A stretch of DNA of 64,000 bases from the NCBI GenBank assembly GCA_021401465.1, contig JADDMT010000067.1, positions 1-64,000 of the forward strand, given 5' to 3'. Below the pieces are notes generated by a model that made no database searches, was not told the origin of the DNA, and saw only the letters and a list, made by a program, of their open reading frames with translations. This DNA comes from Teratosphaeria epicoccoides. Its lineage: Eukaryota; Ascomycota; Dothideomycetes; Mycosphaerellales; Teratosphaeriaceae. A program made the position numbers and the translations under genes. This document shows, one piece after another, positions 11,037-21,462 of the stretch; the first letter of the stretch is position 1, and each line of letters begins with the position of its first letter.

Positions 11037-13288
11037 GAACGACAGCATAGAAATTGCAGGCTAGCGCAGGCTAACCATAAGGTCTAACGATCGGCACTAA
11101 AATGGCGAAGCGATTACTATAGTCTCTAACTAATAGAGTTAGATGCGACTAAGGGGCGCCTAAAGAGCGGACCCTAAGGAAAGCCACGGAAGGGCTCTCC
11201 TACCTAGAATAGTCCGAAGAAGCTATTCGACAAGAGTAACCTCGAGTGCTACAACTGTAGAAAGAAAGGACACTTTGCCCGCGAGTGTTTCGCTAAGAAA
11301 CAGCGACAGGACCTGTAACTGACAGAACAGGCTCGCGCGACAACATTAGCACCTAAGTAAAAGGCTGCTACTACTCGAGAACTAGACTATGCCTTACTTA
11401 CTTAGACTATGTGCTATAACGACGATTGTCGAATTCACATGAGTAATAAAGATGGTTCTAGATAGTACCCTAGCCGTAACAAGGCGTAATCTATCTGCGC
11501 GCTAAGGGGTGCACCTTCTAGTGAAATAGTCCTGAGGCAACAGAAGCTAGAAGAGGGAGAAGGTTCGGACGACAACTACGAGCTTGTCGAGGCTGTTATT
11601 CCTAATTCCGAGGAAGACAAGAACATAGAGAGATAGGCTATGCCGCCGCATAACATCAGACTTAATATTATCCGAATCATACAGAACTAGTAGGCTTAGG
11701 CTTACCTATAGATTAATAGAGTACAACACGTCAACTAGCTCGAGTATGACGAACTAGCTGACTATATGCGACAACACCTAAGGAGACTACTAGTAGTAGC
11801 TCATCCTTACTCGCATTAGAAGATTATCCAAGAAGTTGTACTATTTAGGGTAGAGTTTACGCCCTAAGGAGGCTATCTTACCTACGAAGGTATCTAGGTT
11901 CTACAAGCGCTACAACTCTAGGTTAGCTACTTGAAGATAGATTACGCAAGAAACGCGTAGGAACAACAAGGCTAAGAGCGAGTACGACCTCTTAGGCTAG
12001 TTAGCGGTAACGCTCGAAGAAGAATGAGCCGAGACTACCCGATCCCTGAACTAGTCCGTGAAGACAGTTATTCGGGAAACGACAAGGTCCGCTAGAATTA
12101 GGCCTACGGACAGACTAGACAGGGCTGCAACGATGTGCCGCAGTTAGCACTAGATACGCGGACAGCCTTAGAGTATAGGTACACATTAACGAGACGCTAG
12201 CCCGGGCCTTAATAGATTCAGGATGTACTAGAATCTTCATGACGCCTAAGTTCGCCAGGATAGCTAGGATAAGGCTACAGGTAAAGACGAATGCTTTCTT
12301 GCTACAAGCGATTAATAGAAAGCTAGTTACGTATAACTAAGGAATAGTTGACGAGGAGACTAAGATGATGCCTCTATAGATAGGACGCTACTAAGAGATA
12401 ATCTAGTTTGACATCACAGAGTCGCCTAGCTCAGATGTAGTGCTAGGGTTACTATAGCTAAGAAACGCTAACCCCTACCTTGACTAGAAGAACGAGAGGA
12501 TCTAGTTCCCGAACTCTTAAGATCGATACCTCTACCTATAGTACATGACGTACTAGGCAAGATCAAAATATGTGCTATGACTTTAAACGAGATAGTCGCT
12601 GCTATCAAGGATCTAGAACAGGAAGTGTACGTCCTATAGGTCAAAGTAACGCAAGCTGAAGTCAAAGTCGAGTTCACAGTTCCTAATAAGTATAAGGAAT
12701 ATGCTACCCTTTTCAAGGAAGAACCTGACTAAGAGGCTCTGCTAGAACACTAGGAGTAGGACCACGGGATACCCTTACTCCTAGGCAGGACGCTAACAAA
12801 GCAACTAGTTTGCCTATTATTAGCGGCAAAGCTAGAGATACTCTGGAAATACCTAGAAGACAACCTCTAGAAGGGCTTTATCCGCGAGTCGTAGTTACTA
12901 GCAGGGTATCTAATCCTGTTTGTCCCTAAGGGGGAAGACGACTAGCGACTTTGCGTGGATTATTGTAGATTAAACGACATCACGATAAAGAACAGTTATC
13001 TACTTCCTTTGCTCTCGGAATTACAGGATTACCTACAAGGAGTAGTATGGTTCTCGAAGTTCGACATACTAGGAGTGTATAATCGAATTTAAATTAAGGA
13101 AGGCAAAGAATAGAAGACTACGTTTAGAACTAGGTTTAGACACTACGAGTATATGGTTATGCTATTTAGGTTAACAAACACCCTAGCTACATAGCAGGCA
13201 TTTATTAACAACGTGCTACGATAGTACCTCGATGTCTTTGTAGTTATATACTTAGATGACATCCTCGTCTACTTACGAACGATTAAAG
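11037..13288 (+). mobile_element. Chromovirus E2 (family 2), left half: gag, protease and start of reverse transcriptase
   Basis: This segment enters in mid-gag immediately after the LTR of copy A. It contains an intact CCHC knuckle (CYNCRKKGHFAREC, 11247-11288), a retropepsin DSG (12215-12223) with ARALIDSG context, and the first half of reverse transcriptase, ending just after YLDD (13249-13260). Stops, nearly all TAG, interrupt the frame. The right half resumes at 21463 after copy B. Family 2 differs from family 1 in its protease motif and in its extra gene. Confidence 0.88.
13284..13288. repeat. Target-site duplication of copy B, left (TAAAG)
   Basis: TAAAG directly precedes the TG of the copy B 5' LTR and is repeated at 21458-21462 after the 3' LTR. 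Five-base duplications are usual for Ty3/gypsy integrases, so copy B arrived by integrase-mediated insertion. Confidence 0.93.
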
Positions 13289-13648
13289 TGATACGGTTGA
13301 TACTAGGGGACCATTTGAACCGCATGGGTTCTAATGGCCGCCCTTGGCATGCAGTGACCCTGCCACATATGGCAAGGGGGTCCTTCGTACATACGTTGGC
13401 TCGTATGTCGTCTGAGTAGGATTAGTTGTCGACGTAGGACGCCCCCATGTCGCTGACCCTACGGTACCCCTACAGGGTTAGGCTCGGACATGCTTTCCCT
13501 AATTAAGGAGCGTCGGGGGTTATAAGCACCCTTAGCGCTACCTCTGCGATAAGCAGAAAGCAGCGCTGTCTTGTACCTACTAAAAGGTCGGATTACTCTG
13601 TCACACTGCGAGATATTTTCATATTATATAGCACATACATCTATATTA
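13289..13648 (+). repeat. 5' LTR of copy B (360 bp)
   Basis: It begins TGATACGG and ends ATATTA, where the 3' LTR has ATATCA. A TATAAG sequence at 13521-13526 is a candidate TATA element, placing the RNA start at about 13550, right at the AGAAAGCAG sequence that is complementary to the primer site. Confidence 0.93.
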
Positions 13649-13649
13649 G

Positions 13650-13662
13650 TTCTGCTTTCTCC
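13650..13662 (+). other. Putative self-priming primer-binding site of copy B
   Basis: The bases just inside the 5' LTR (CTGCTTTCT, 13652-13660) show no TGG start as expected for a tRNA 3' end. They are complementary over 9 bases to AGAAAGCAG at 13555-13563, which lies about 30 bp after the LTR TATA-like box and so close to the predicted RNA 5' end. That is the layout of Tf1-type self-primed reverse transcription. Confidence 0.5.
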
Positions 13663-13697
13663 CCCCTGCTTTGTAGTCTAGCAGAGAATACTACGAT

Positions 13698-16600
13698 ATG
13701 TCTAGAGCACTACGAACTCGCAACTAACGCGTAGCGAGCGCTATCCCGAGCGCCCGCGATGGCGAAGCTAGCCCGAGTAACTAGCCCGCAGAAGTAACCG
13801 CTACGAGTGACACTGCATCGAGCGACGGTTCCGCTAGAGGACAATTACGCGGCAGACTAGGCAATAGACCCCCCGCACAGGGACCGCAGCTAACCCCGAC
13901 TATCGACCCGGCCCTCGTAGCCATGATTGTCGATTAGGTTGCGAACCGCCTTGCGAACTAGAGCTGGAGCCGCACCGCTCCTAGTAGCGACAACGGCGAG
14001 GACGACGAAGACGTCGCCATGAGCGGTACTAACGAACTGGCGGACGAAGAAATCCAGCGAGATTTCACGCCAGGGACCCGCGAAGACAACTTACTAGGAG
14101 GCGTAGACCCTCCGCGTGTGCCCGCGAACTTGGTGCCTGAATTCGGGGCCATAGTAGGCTAACCGGGAGGTAGTCGTAACGCACGCAACCCGAAGCCGTT
14201 CAAGGGAGACACCTTGAAGGAGGCTCGAACTTTCTTGCAGGCGTGTGAGGCAGTTTTCGTGCTTAACCTACGCGGATATTCCACGGAGGGCGAACGAGTC
14301 GCCTTCGGTGTAATGTGGCTCGAAGAGGATAAGGAACCTCGCAACAATTAGCATAAGCGGTATAACCTTATGCGGGTCTACGACAGAACGTATACGTAGG
14401 CGGACTTTCGCTAGTTCTGTGTCGACTAGGTCGAGGATCCGGGGAATCGCGCCCTTACTGTGTCTGTCAAGTACGAGAAGGCTAAGCAGGGGAAGGGACA
14501 AACAACCTCTAGCTTCGCAACCTATCTCGCCACGCTCGAGGGACAGATGCTACCCTATACTAAGACGTAACGCGTGCGGCACTTGCTCGTCAAACTTGAT
14601 GACGATCTTCAGAACACAATCATGACTTTTCATGAACTTCCGACAACTCGGCAAGACCTCGTGTCCCTTGCGACACATATGGAAATCACCTTGAAGCGAA
14701 ATAGAAAATCGGGCAGTAAGGACAATAAGCGTCTAAGCCCCGAGGACCTACTGAAGGGCCGCTATCACAAGCGCCCTAGGGGTCACGTCTAACGCGGTAG
14801 TTCATTCCGGAGGAGCAAGCCCTCCGAGCTAAAAGACAGTAGCGAGAAGCCTCCGAGTAGCTGCCACATCTGTGGAGCGAGGGACTACTAGGCGGCTCGC
14901 TGTCCTAAACGAAGTGATAGGAAGAAGGTAAGCAAGGTGTCCGAAACCTCCCTAGAGGGGAGGCGAAAGAAGGACAAGCCCGAGACAACCGAATGGCTAC
15001 CGCGGGTATCCAAGCTGTCTGTCACCGATAGTGTAGACTCGTGGCCTGCGCGGCGCCTATCCGGCGCGGTCCGAGTTAATGGCTCGCTCGAGCTAGTAGA
15101 CTATATGTTAGATGACCTTGCGGAGGTTAACGTGATACCCTAGAGGGTAATCGTACGGCTCGGTTTGAAGCCGATCCTAGGAGCCCTGCTGCCTACCATG
15201 AAGTCTTTTCGGGGCGAAGGCGTAGCGGCTCGAGGCGCGTACAACGTGCGCCTCTAACTCGCGGACTCCTCGGGAGAAGTGCGCGAGACTAACGAAGTCT
15301 TCTACGCCAAAGACGTTCCTGATAAGGAGCTCCTGCTCGGCCGCCCTTAGCGCCACAAGCAGGGAGTCGTTGTTAATAGAGCTACTGACAACTAGTTCTA
15401 CGGCTCTATAGGCGAAGTTCCTGCGGTGCAGATGCGTGACGCACATAGCTTCTACAAGGACATGAAGAAGGTCTAATGCGTGTATGCGGTCCGCATACGG
15501 AACGTCAAGGAAGACGTTACCCTTCTGCCTGAGTTAGAGGAATACGCCGATATTTTCGACGCAGAGGCTGCGGCCTATGCCCGGGCCCTAGACGCGAAAC
15601 ATGCGATTAACCTTAAGGAGGGTTACAATCCTCCGCATTGACCTCTGTACCCTATGTCGGAATCGCAGCTCGAAACACTTCGAGACTACCTCTACAAGGC
15701 GCAAAGGAACGCGTGGATCCGACGAAGCGACAGCGAGGCTAGAGCGTTAGTTATGTTCGTCCCGAAGAAGGACAACACGCTCCGCCTATGCGTTAACTAT
15801 AGGGGCCTTAACGTAGTAACCTAGAAGAACCGCTGCCCCCTACTACTTATTAGCGAGACGCTTGACCGCCTTAGTCGCGCCGCCATCTTCTCGTCTATCG
15901 ACTTGAAGGACGCCTACTACTAGATACCGATCCGAAAGGGCGACGAGTAGAAGACTACATTCCGAACGTAGTACGGACACTTCGAGTATACAGTGATGCC
16001 GTTTGGCTTGACTAACGCACTAGCGACGTTCTAAGCGTATATTAACCGGGCCCTAGCCGGCCTCGTTGACACCTGCTACGTAGTGTATTTAGACGATATA
16101 CTAGTCTATTCCGACTCGAAGGAGGAGCATATGCGGCATCTAAGTATGGTGCTCGAACGGCTCCGCAAGTTCGCTCTCTACGCGAACCTAAAGAAGTGCT
16201 CATTCCTGACGGATAGGATTAAGTTTCTCGGATACATCGTCTCTACGGAAGGAGTCATCATAGATGACTGAAGGGTGTCCGCAATTGCGGAGTAGCTGCA
16301 GCTAACTACCCTCCGAGAAGTGCAGGTATTCCTAGGATTCACTAACTTCTACTGCAGATTCATACGATCTTACTCGAAGATCGTGGCTCCCCTCACGGCC
16401 CTCGCAAAGGGCGCGGTTCGAGGAAAAAAGCCAGGGAAAGTGCCTTAGGAGGAGGCTTAGAGCAAGGCCTTCTCTAAACTTAAAGCAGCTTTTTAAACTG
16501 CGCCTATACTTCGGTACTTTGACCTCGCTGCGAAGATCTAGATAGAGACCGATGCTTCAAAATTCGCAATAGCCGCAATTATATCGCAGCTCTAGTCGCA

Positions 16601-18662
16601 CGAAGGCAGTGCGCGATAGTACCTGATTGCCTTCTAGTCGCGGAAGATGCAGGGCGCTAAGCTTAACTACGAGACTCACGACCAAGAGCTTTTAGCTATT
16701 GTTGACGGCTTCAAGGAGTACTAACACTACCTCGAAGGCGTAGCGCACCCTATTAAGGTGCTTACCGACTATAACAACCTTCGCGGCTTCATAGGCGTGA
16801 AGCAGCTAAGTGGTCGGCAAGCAAGGTAGGCGACTTTCCTCGCTAGCTTTGACTTCGTTATCTAGCATCGTTCTGGAAAGACGAATCCGGCCGACAGTCC
16901 TTCGCGACGACTAGACTACGACACTAGGGAAGAGGGTAACCGACAGCTTCTCCCTACGCTGCAAACGAAGCTTGCAGTTTAGGGCGGCGATCTGTCGTTA
17001 GCTCCTCTTATAGGTCGACTGCGGGTCTAATAGGGCCTCACGGCCTCCGCTAGTGACGAACCCTCCCATCTAGCAGTTGTGGCGACCGTGTCTAGCTCGA
17101 TCCGTGCGGTAGTTAACCGGCTCACATGCGGTAAGCATGCGATGTCTGAAGAACCCTTTAAAGAAGTCTCGAGACTTATTCAGCGGTTGCAAGAGCGAGA
17201 ACCGGAGTTGATTAATGAGGGTGTAGCCCTCTAGGACACCGCAGGCGGTCCGAAGTACTAGACTAAGTCGGGCGATTTGTGGTACTTTGACAATAGGCTC
17301 TACGTACCCGCCGACCGCGTACTCTGTTCGCAGCTCCTCCGTATTCATCATGACGATAAACTCGCGGGCCATTTTAGCGTAGAGAAGACGAACGCACTTC
17401 TCGGACGCAAATACTAGTAGCCTACGCTAGAACAGGATGTCTCTAACTATGTCAAATCCTGCTAGACGTGCCAGATTAGCAAATCTCGGCGCTATTACCC
17501 CTATGGCGATGCTTAGGCGCTCCTACTACTAGAGAGACCATGGCAAGACTTGACCATGGATTTCATTACCGATTTGCCGCTAGCAAAGTAGAAAGGCGAT
17601 GTGGTTAATGCTGTCCTTATAGTAGTCGACTAATACTCGAAGATGAATATCTTCATCCTATGTACGAAAAAGTGCACAAGCGGCGAGCTTGCGCGGCTAC
17701 TTCGCGACAAAGTCGTACAGCGCTTCAGTGTCCCCCGAAGTATCCTATCGGATCGAGGTTCTGTCTTTACTAGTGAATACTAGCAAGAATTTGTGTTTGA
17801 AGCGCGTGTTAAGCACCGCCTAAGTATAGCATTCTATCTACAGACTAATGGTCAGACTAAACGTATGAACTAGACTCTTAAGCAGTACCTTTAGTGCTAC
17901 TACGCTAAGAACCAGGATGCCTAGGCCGACGTAATTCCTATGGCGGAATTTGCAGTCAATAACAGCGTGCATGCTACTATGCGCATGTCGCCATTTCAGA
18001 TTCTTTATAGCTTTGATCCGGAAATACACCTAGAACCGCCTCGGGACGAGTCTTCTAAGGAGAGGATGCCGGCCGCCGCGGAGTTAGCGCGGCGTATGCG
18101 CGAGGTACATTCGGTGCTAATAGAACACTAGAAAAAGGCCTCAGAATCCCAGATTAAACATAATAACACCTGTGCTAAACCGATGTAGTACGCAGTTAGT
18201 ACGAAGGTGTTGCTGTCGACGAAGAATCTCAAGCTGAAACTTCCGAGCAAGAAGATGACGCTAAGGTTCGTCGGACCCTTCCAGATACGCGACGCGATAG
18301 GCTCGCAGGCATACTAGCTATCGTTGCTATCGTCATATCGTGTGCACGACGTCTTCTACGTATCTCTACTCGAACCATGGGTACAGCGCGAGGGCGAAGA
18401 GCCCGCGGACCCGATGCTAGTAGCAGAAGAGAACGAAGAGTAGGAAGTCGAGGGTATTAAGGACAGTATGCGGCGCAAGGGCGCAACGCACTATCTGGTG
18501 AAGTAGAAAGGATACCTACCTGAGTACACATAATAGGTTCCGGCTGAAGACTACAAGAACGCTCCGGAAGCTATTCGTGAATTCGAAGAGCGGAGGAGGC
18601 GTGAGCAGGGCTTAAGAAGGTCGATTCATAGGAAGATGAGGGTTCCGGAGCAGAATTCTTGA
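13698..18662 (+). pseudogene. Copy B gag-pol, single 1655-codon frame with many stops
   Basis: From ATG 13698 to TGA 18660-18662 one frame covers gag, protease, reverse transcriptase, RNase H, integrase and chromodomain. The gag knuckle CHICGARD (14862-14903) has Tyr (TAC) in place of the zinc-binding His and a TAG next to it, both CpA-to-TpA changes. The protease reads LDDLAEVN (15111-15119 for DDL) instead of DSG. Reverse transcriptase keeps YLDDILVYS. RNase H has TDASKFAI, but TDYNN where TDHKN is usual. Integrase keeps MDF and SDRGSVF but its Glu is Lys (17859-17861). A chromodomain (HYLVK.KGYLPEYT) ends the protein. It cannot be functional as it stands. Confidence 0.9.
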
Positions 18663-18802
18663 CACGTGTATGTAGTACATGACGCGCGAAGCGACAACGA
18701 GAAGCAAACGCCCTACTCATACATCATTGATGCCTAAAGGCACACCTAGAATAAACCCAAGAAGAACAAGAGACATGCTCGGATTAGCTTCGTAGCTAAT
18801 GC

Positions 18803-20299
18803 TTAGCGACTACTAGTTAGGGGCTTCCTGACCGAACCTGAAGCAGGAGAGTCTTTCTTGTTACGGTCCGCTAGGGACTGCCTACCCGCACGGGGTCTAC
18901 TAAACACCCCGAAGCGACCATGAGTAACAGGGGTAGTAACGCCACGAAGAGAGGCTAGCATCTTCTTCTTTAGTAGGTTGCGAGGGAGCTTGTCTTTAGA
19001 GCCTATAGTAGCCAGAGAACTAGCGACACCCTCACCGCGCCTAGTCGCGACGACTACCTTATCCTTAGCATCAGAAGGCGAAGAGACTTGAGCGCGCTTG
19101 CGGCTGTCGCGCTCGGCCCTCGAGATCATCTTGCGCTTCTTGACATGAGTGTCGACTACATCATCGGACTCGGTGTCTCCCTTAGGCGTAACCGGTGTAG
19201 TGACACTGCAGCGCGAAGGGATCATGTCAGGACCGAAGGTATCCTGAGCGTCGTCATCCTCCTCATCCTCAAAGATCTGGCCTAGAGGCTTGTGCCTTAG
19301 CGTCTTGACGGACGCAGTGCGGGTCGCAAGCGGGGAAGGCTCGGCTTCCTTGTCGCTAACCTCAATTTCGGCCCTGGCCCTCTTCTTCTTCTTAGACAGT
19401 AGCGTCGAGGCGGCGTAGGCGGCGGCGCTACAATGTGTTAGCTATACGCACGCTACAGGATTCGAGTGAGTAACTTACGGCTTAGTCCTCGGGACCGGCT
19501 TAGAGGCAGGCTGCCTCTCAGTACGGCGCTAGGGCGTAGCCTTAGCGGCGGGAGCGGCGAATTACTTGATAACCTTCTTGCGGATTATCCGCGTTTTGAA
19601 GTCATCGTCAATAGAGGCAAGGGCCCCGAGTTGCTGACGCTAACGGCTAGTCGGATACTTCTCGACGCTAACGTTAGCCTAGCGGAAAAGTCAGCATTTC
19701 ATACTTGGAGGGTACCCGCACTATATGCGTACTATGGCGAAGGTCTCGACCCTAACGGTTAGCACCTTTAAGATCTTCTAGACTAAGTCTGCGATTAGAC
19801 CTAGACAAACGTTTTCGCCTGTTAGCAGAGAGTCGAAGCGAACGCCGCCGTGAGAACGGTTAGCAGTCGCGGTAAAGCACGAGAGGGCGCCGAGCAGGTA
19901 GGCGAGTGCCTCGCGGTACTTAGCCTATAGCCTGTTCATAGTCGGAGTGCCTTTCGCAATCCCCTTGTCGCGCGCACTCTAGAAGTCATCGATGTTACGG
20001 CAGAGCTAGTTGTACTCGCCGTACACCTCTTCAGGGAGGTCTTAGCATTTTTGATACTTGCTATTGCAGTTGACACAATTGCGGTAGACACCGCCCTCAT
20101 CAAACCTGCTGACACAGATCTCGGCTACGCTTCGGTTAGTACAAGTCACGCATACCTCGCGGGTAGGGGACGCCTTACTAACACGCAGAGGGGAGATGTG
20201 TGCAGCTTGGCTACTAAGGTTGTCGAGGCATCGTCAACACGAGCGACAATCGCGGACAGAGCGAGTAGCGTCGAACTTAGTCTGTAGCACATGAGCCAT
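18803..20299 (-). pseudogene. Antisense Cys-rich extra gene of family 1 (copy B)
   Basis: The counterpart of 4026-5522 in copy A, with ATG at 20297-20299, intron 19478-19428 and stop at 18803-18805. It keeps the cysteine that is Tyr in copy A (CVTC). It shares in-frame TAG codons with copies A and D, for example at 20006-20008. The TATA box is at 20455-20462. The gene ends about 140 bp from the end of pol, so the two units converge without overlapping. Confidence 0.7.
19428..19478 (-). other. Intron in the antisense gene (copy B)
   Basis: Read on the minus strand it has GTAAGT, a CTAACA branch-like site and a TGTAG end, 51 bp, at the position of the copy A intron. Its conservation in both copies supports real splicing of an antisense transcript. 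Confidence 0.65.
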
Positions 20300-20454
20300 T
20301 ATAGCTGAGATGGGTTGATTGATCTTAATTGATTGATTAAAGAAGAAGGAGCTCTAGTACAGACCCGCAGACACAGCGAGGCGCAAGCTAAGCGAAGTAG
20401 GAGCGGAGGTCGATGTTAGTGTCTTAGAACAGGAAAGTTTAGGGAGCGACGAGG

Positions 20455-20462
20455 TTTTTATA
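20455..20462 (-). promoter_or_regulatory. TATA box of the antisense gene, copy B
   Basis: TATAAAAA on the minus strand, 156 bp upstream of the ATG at 20299. Identical to the boxes in copy A and fragment D despite RIP around it. Confidence 0.6.
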
Positions 20463-21097
20463 CCCTCTGACAGCCCCCCTGTTGCCTACCGCAACCGTTG
20501 AGCTAGTGACTCGAACTACATGCGCAGAGCACCTGCCTTTAGTTGACTTACAAGGGGACCGAATGATGTAATAACAGATAACGCGGCTGTCACGCATGTG
20601 CGCCGACCGCACTTGTGCTAGCCTACTAGCATGGGAATGTGGCGAGGCCCGCGCTAGGAGCGCGCTCCTGCCGTTTCGAGCGGCGCGCGCAGAGCGTCCG
20701 CGTACTTTCCTACTACCCCGAGGTTCTGCGACATGTTCTTCATGGTCACGACTAAATAGGGACGGCTAAGCTACTTGGCGAGGCTGGCGCGCATGCTCGC
20801 CCTATAATTTCAAGGATTGACTAAAGTACGTACTCGTAGTTTCCTGATATCTCGATCTGCATGTAAAGCGAAGGTGTTACGAAGCCGCCTAACATGTGAC
20901 GGATTAAAACCCGCCCGAGTCAGCAGCCTCCGCCCCGCACTCGCTGCGAAGGTGTTAAGGTATACGCATGACACATGTTGCGCAGGCTATCTACCTATTT
21001 ACCCTTGCGCGGTGTAAGCGTGCTACATCCCGTACCCTATATGTTCCGCGTGCGTCACTTAGTAAGGCTAGGGACATCCTCATAGGAGGAGGGGCAG

Positions 21098-21457
21098 TGA
21101 TACGGTTGATACTAGGGGACCATTTAAACCGCATGGGTTCTAATAGCCGCCCTTGGCATGTAGTAACCCTGCCACATATAGCAAGGGGGTCCTTCGTACA
21201 TACGTTGGCTCGTATGTCGTCTGAGTAGGATCAGTTGTCGACGTAGGACGCCCCCACGTCGCTGACCCTACGGTACCCCTACGGGGTTAGGCTCGGACAT
21301 GCTTTCCCTAATTGAGGAGCGTCGGGGGTTATAAGCACCCTTAGCGCCACCTCTGCGATAAGCAGAAAGCAGCGCTGTCTTGTACCTACTAAAAGGTCGG
21401 ATTACTCTGTCACACTGCGAGATATTTTCATATCATATAGCACATACATCTATATCA
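21098..21457 (+). repeat. 3' LTR of copy B (360 bp)
   Basis: Begins TGATACGG and ends ATATCA, preceded by the purine tract AGGAGGAGGGGCAG. It is near-identical to the 5' LTR. Confidence 0.93.
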
Positions 21458-21462
21458 TAAAG
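21458..21462. repeat. Target-site duplication of copy B, right (TAAAG)
   Basis: Matches 13284-13288 exactly. Confidence 0.93.

Larger units (their letters stand above)
13289..21457 (+). mobile_element. Family-1 chromovirus, copy B, full length (8169 bp), inserted in E2
   Basis: A complete element: 5' LTR 13289-13648, primer site, gag-pol 13698-18662, antisense gene 20299-18803, purine tract about 21084-21097, 3' LTR 21098-21457. A perfect TAAAG duplication flanks it. It interrupts the E2 reverse transcriptase right after YLDD; removing copy B and one TAAAG restores a continuous E2 frame (LVYLRTIK, then EHRTYVRK). It is in inverted orientation to copy A, with 2252 bp between them. Confidence 0.96.
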
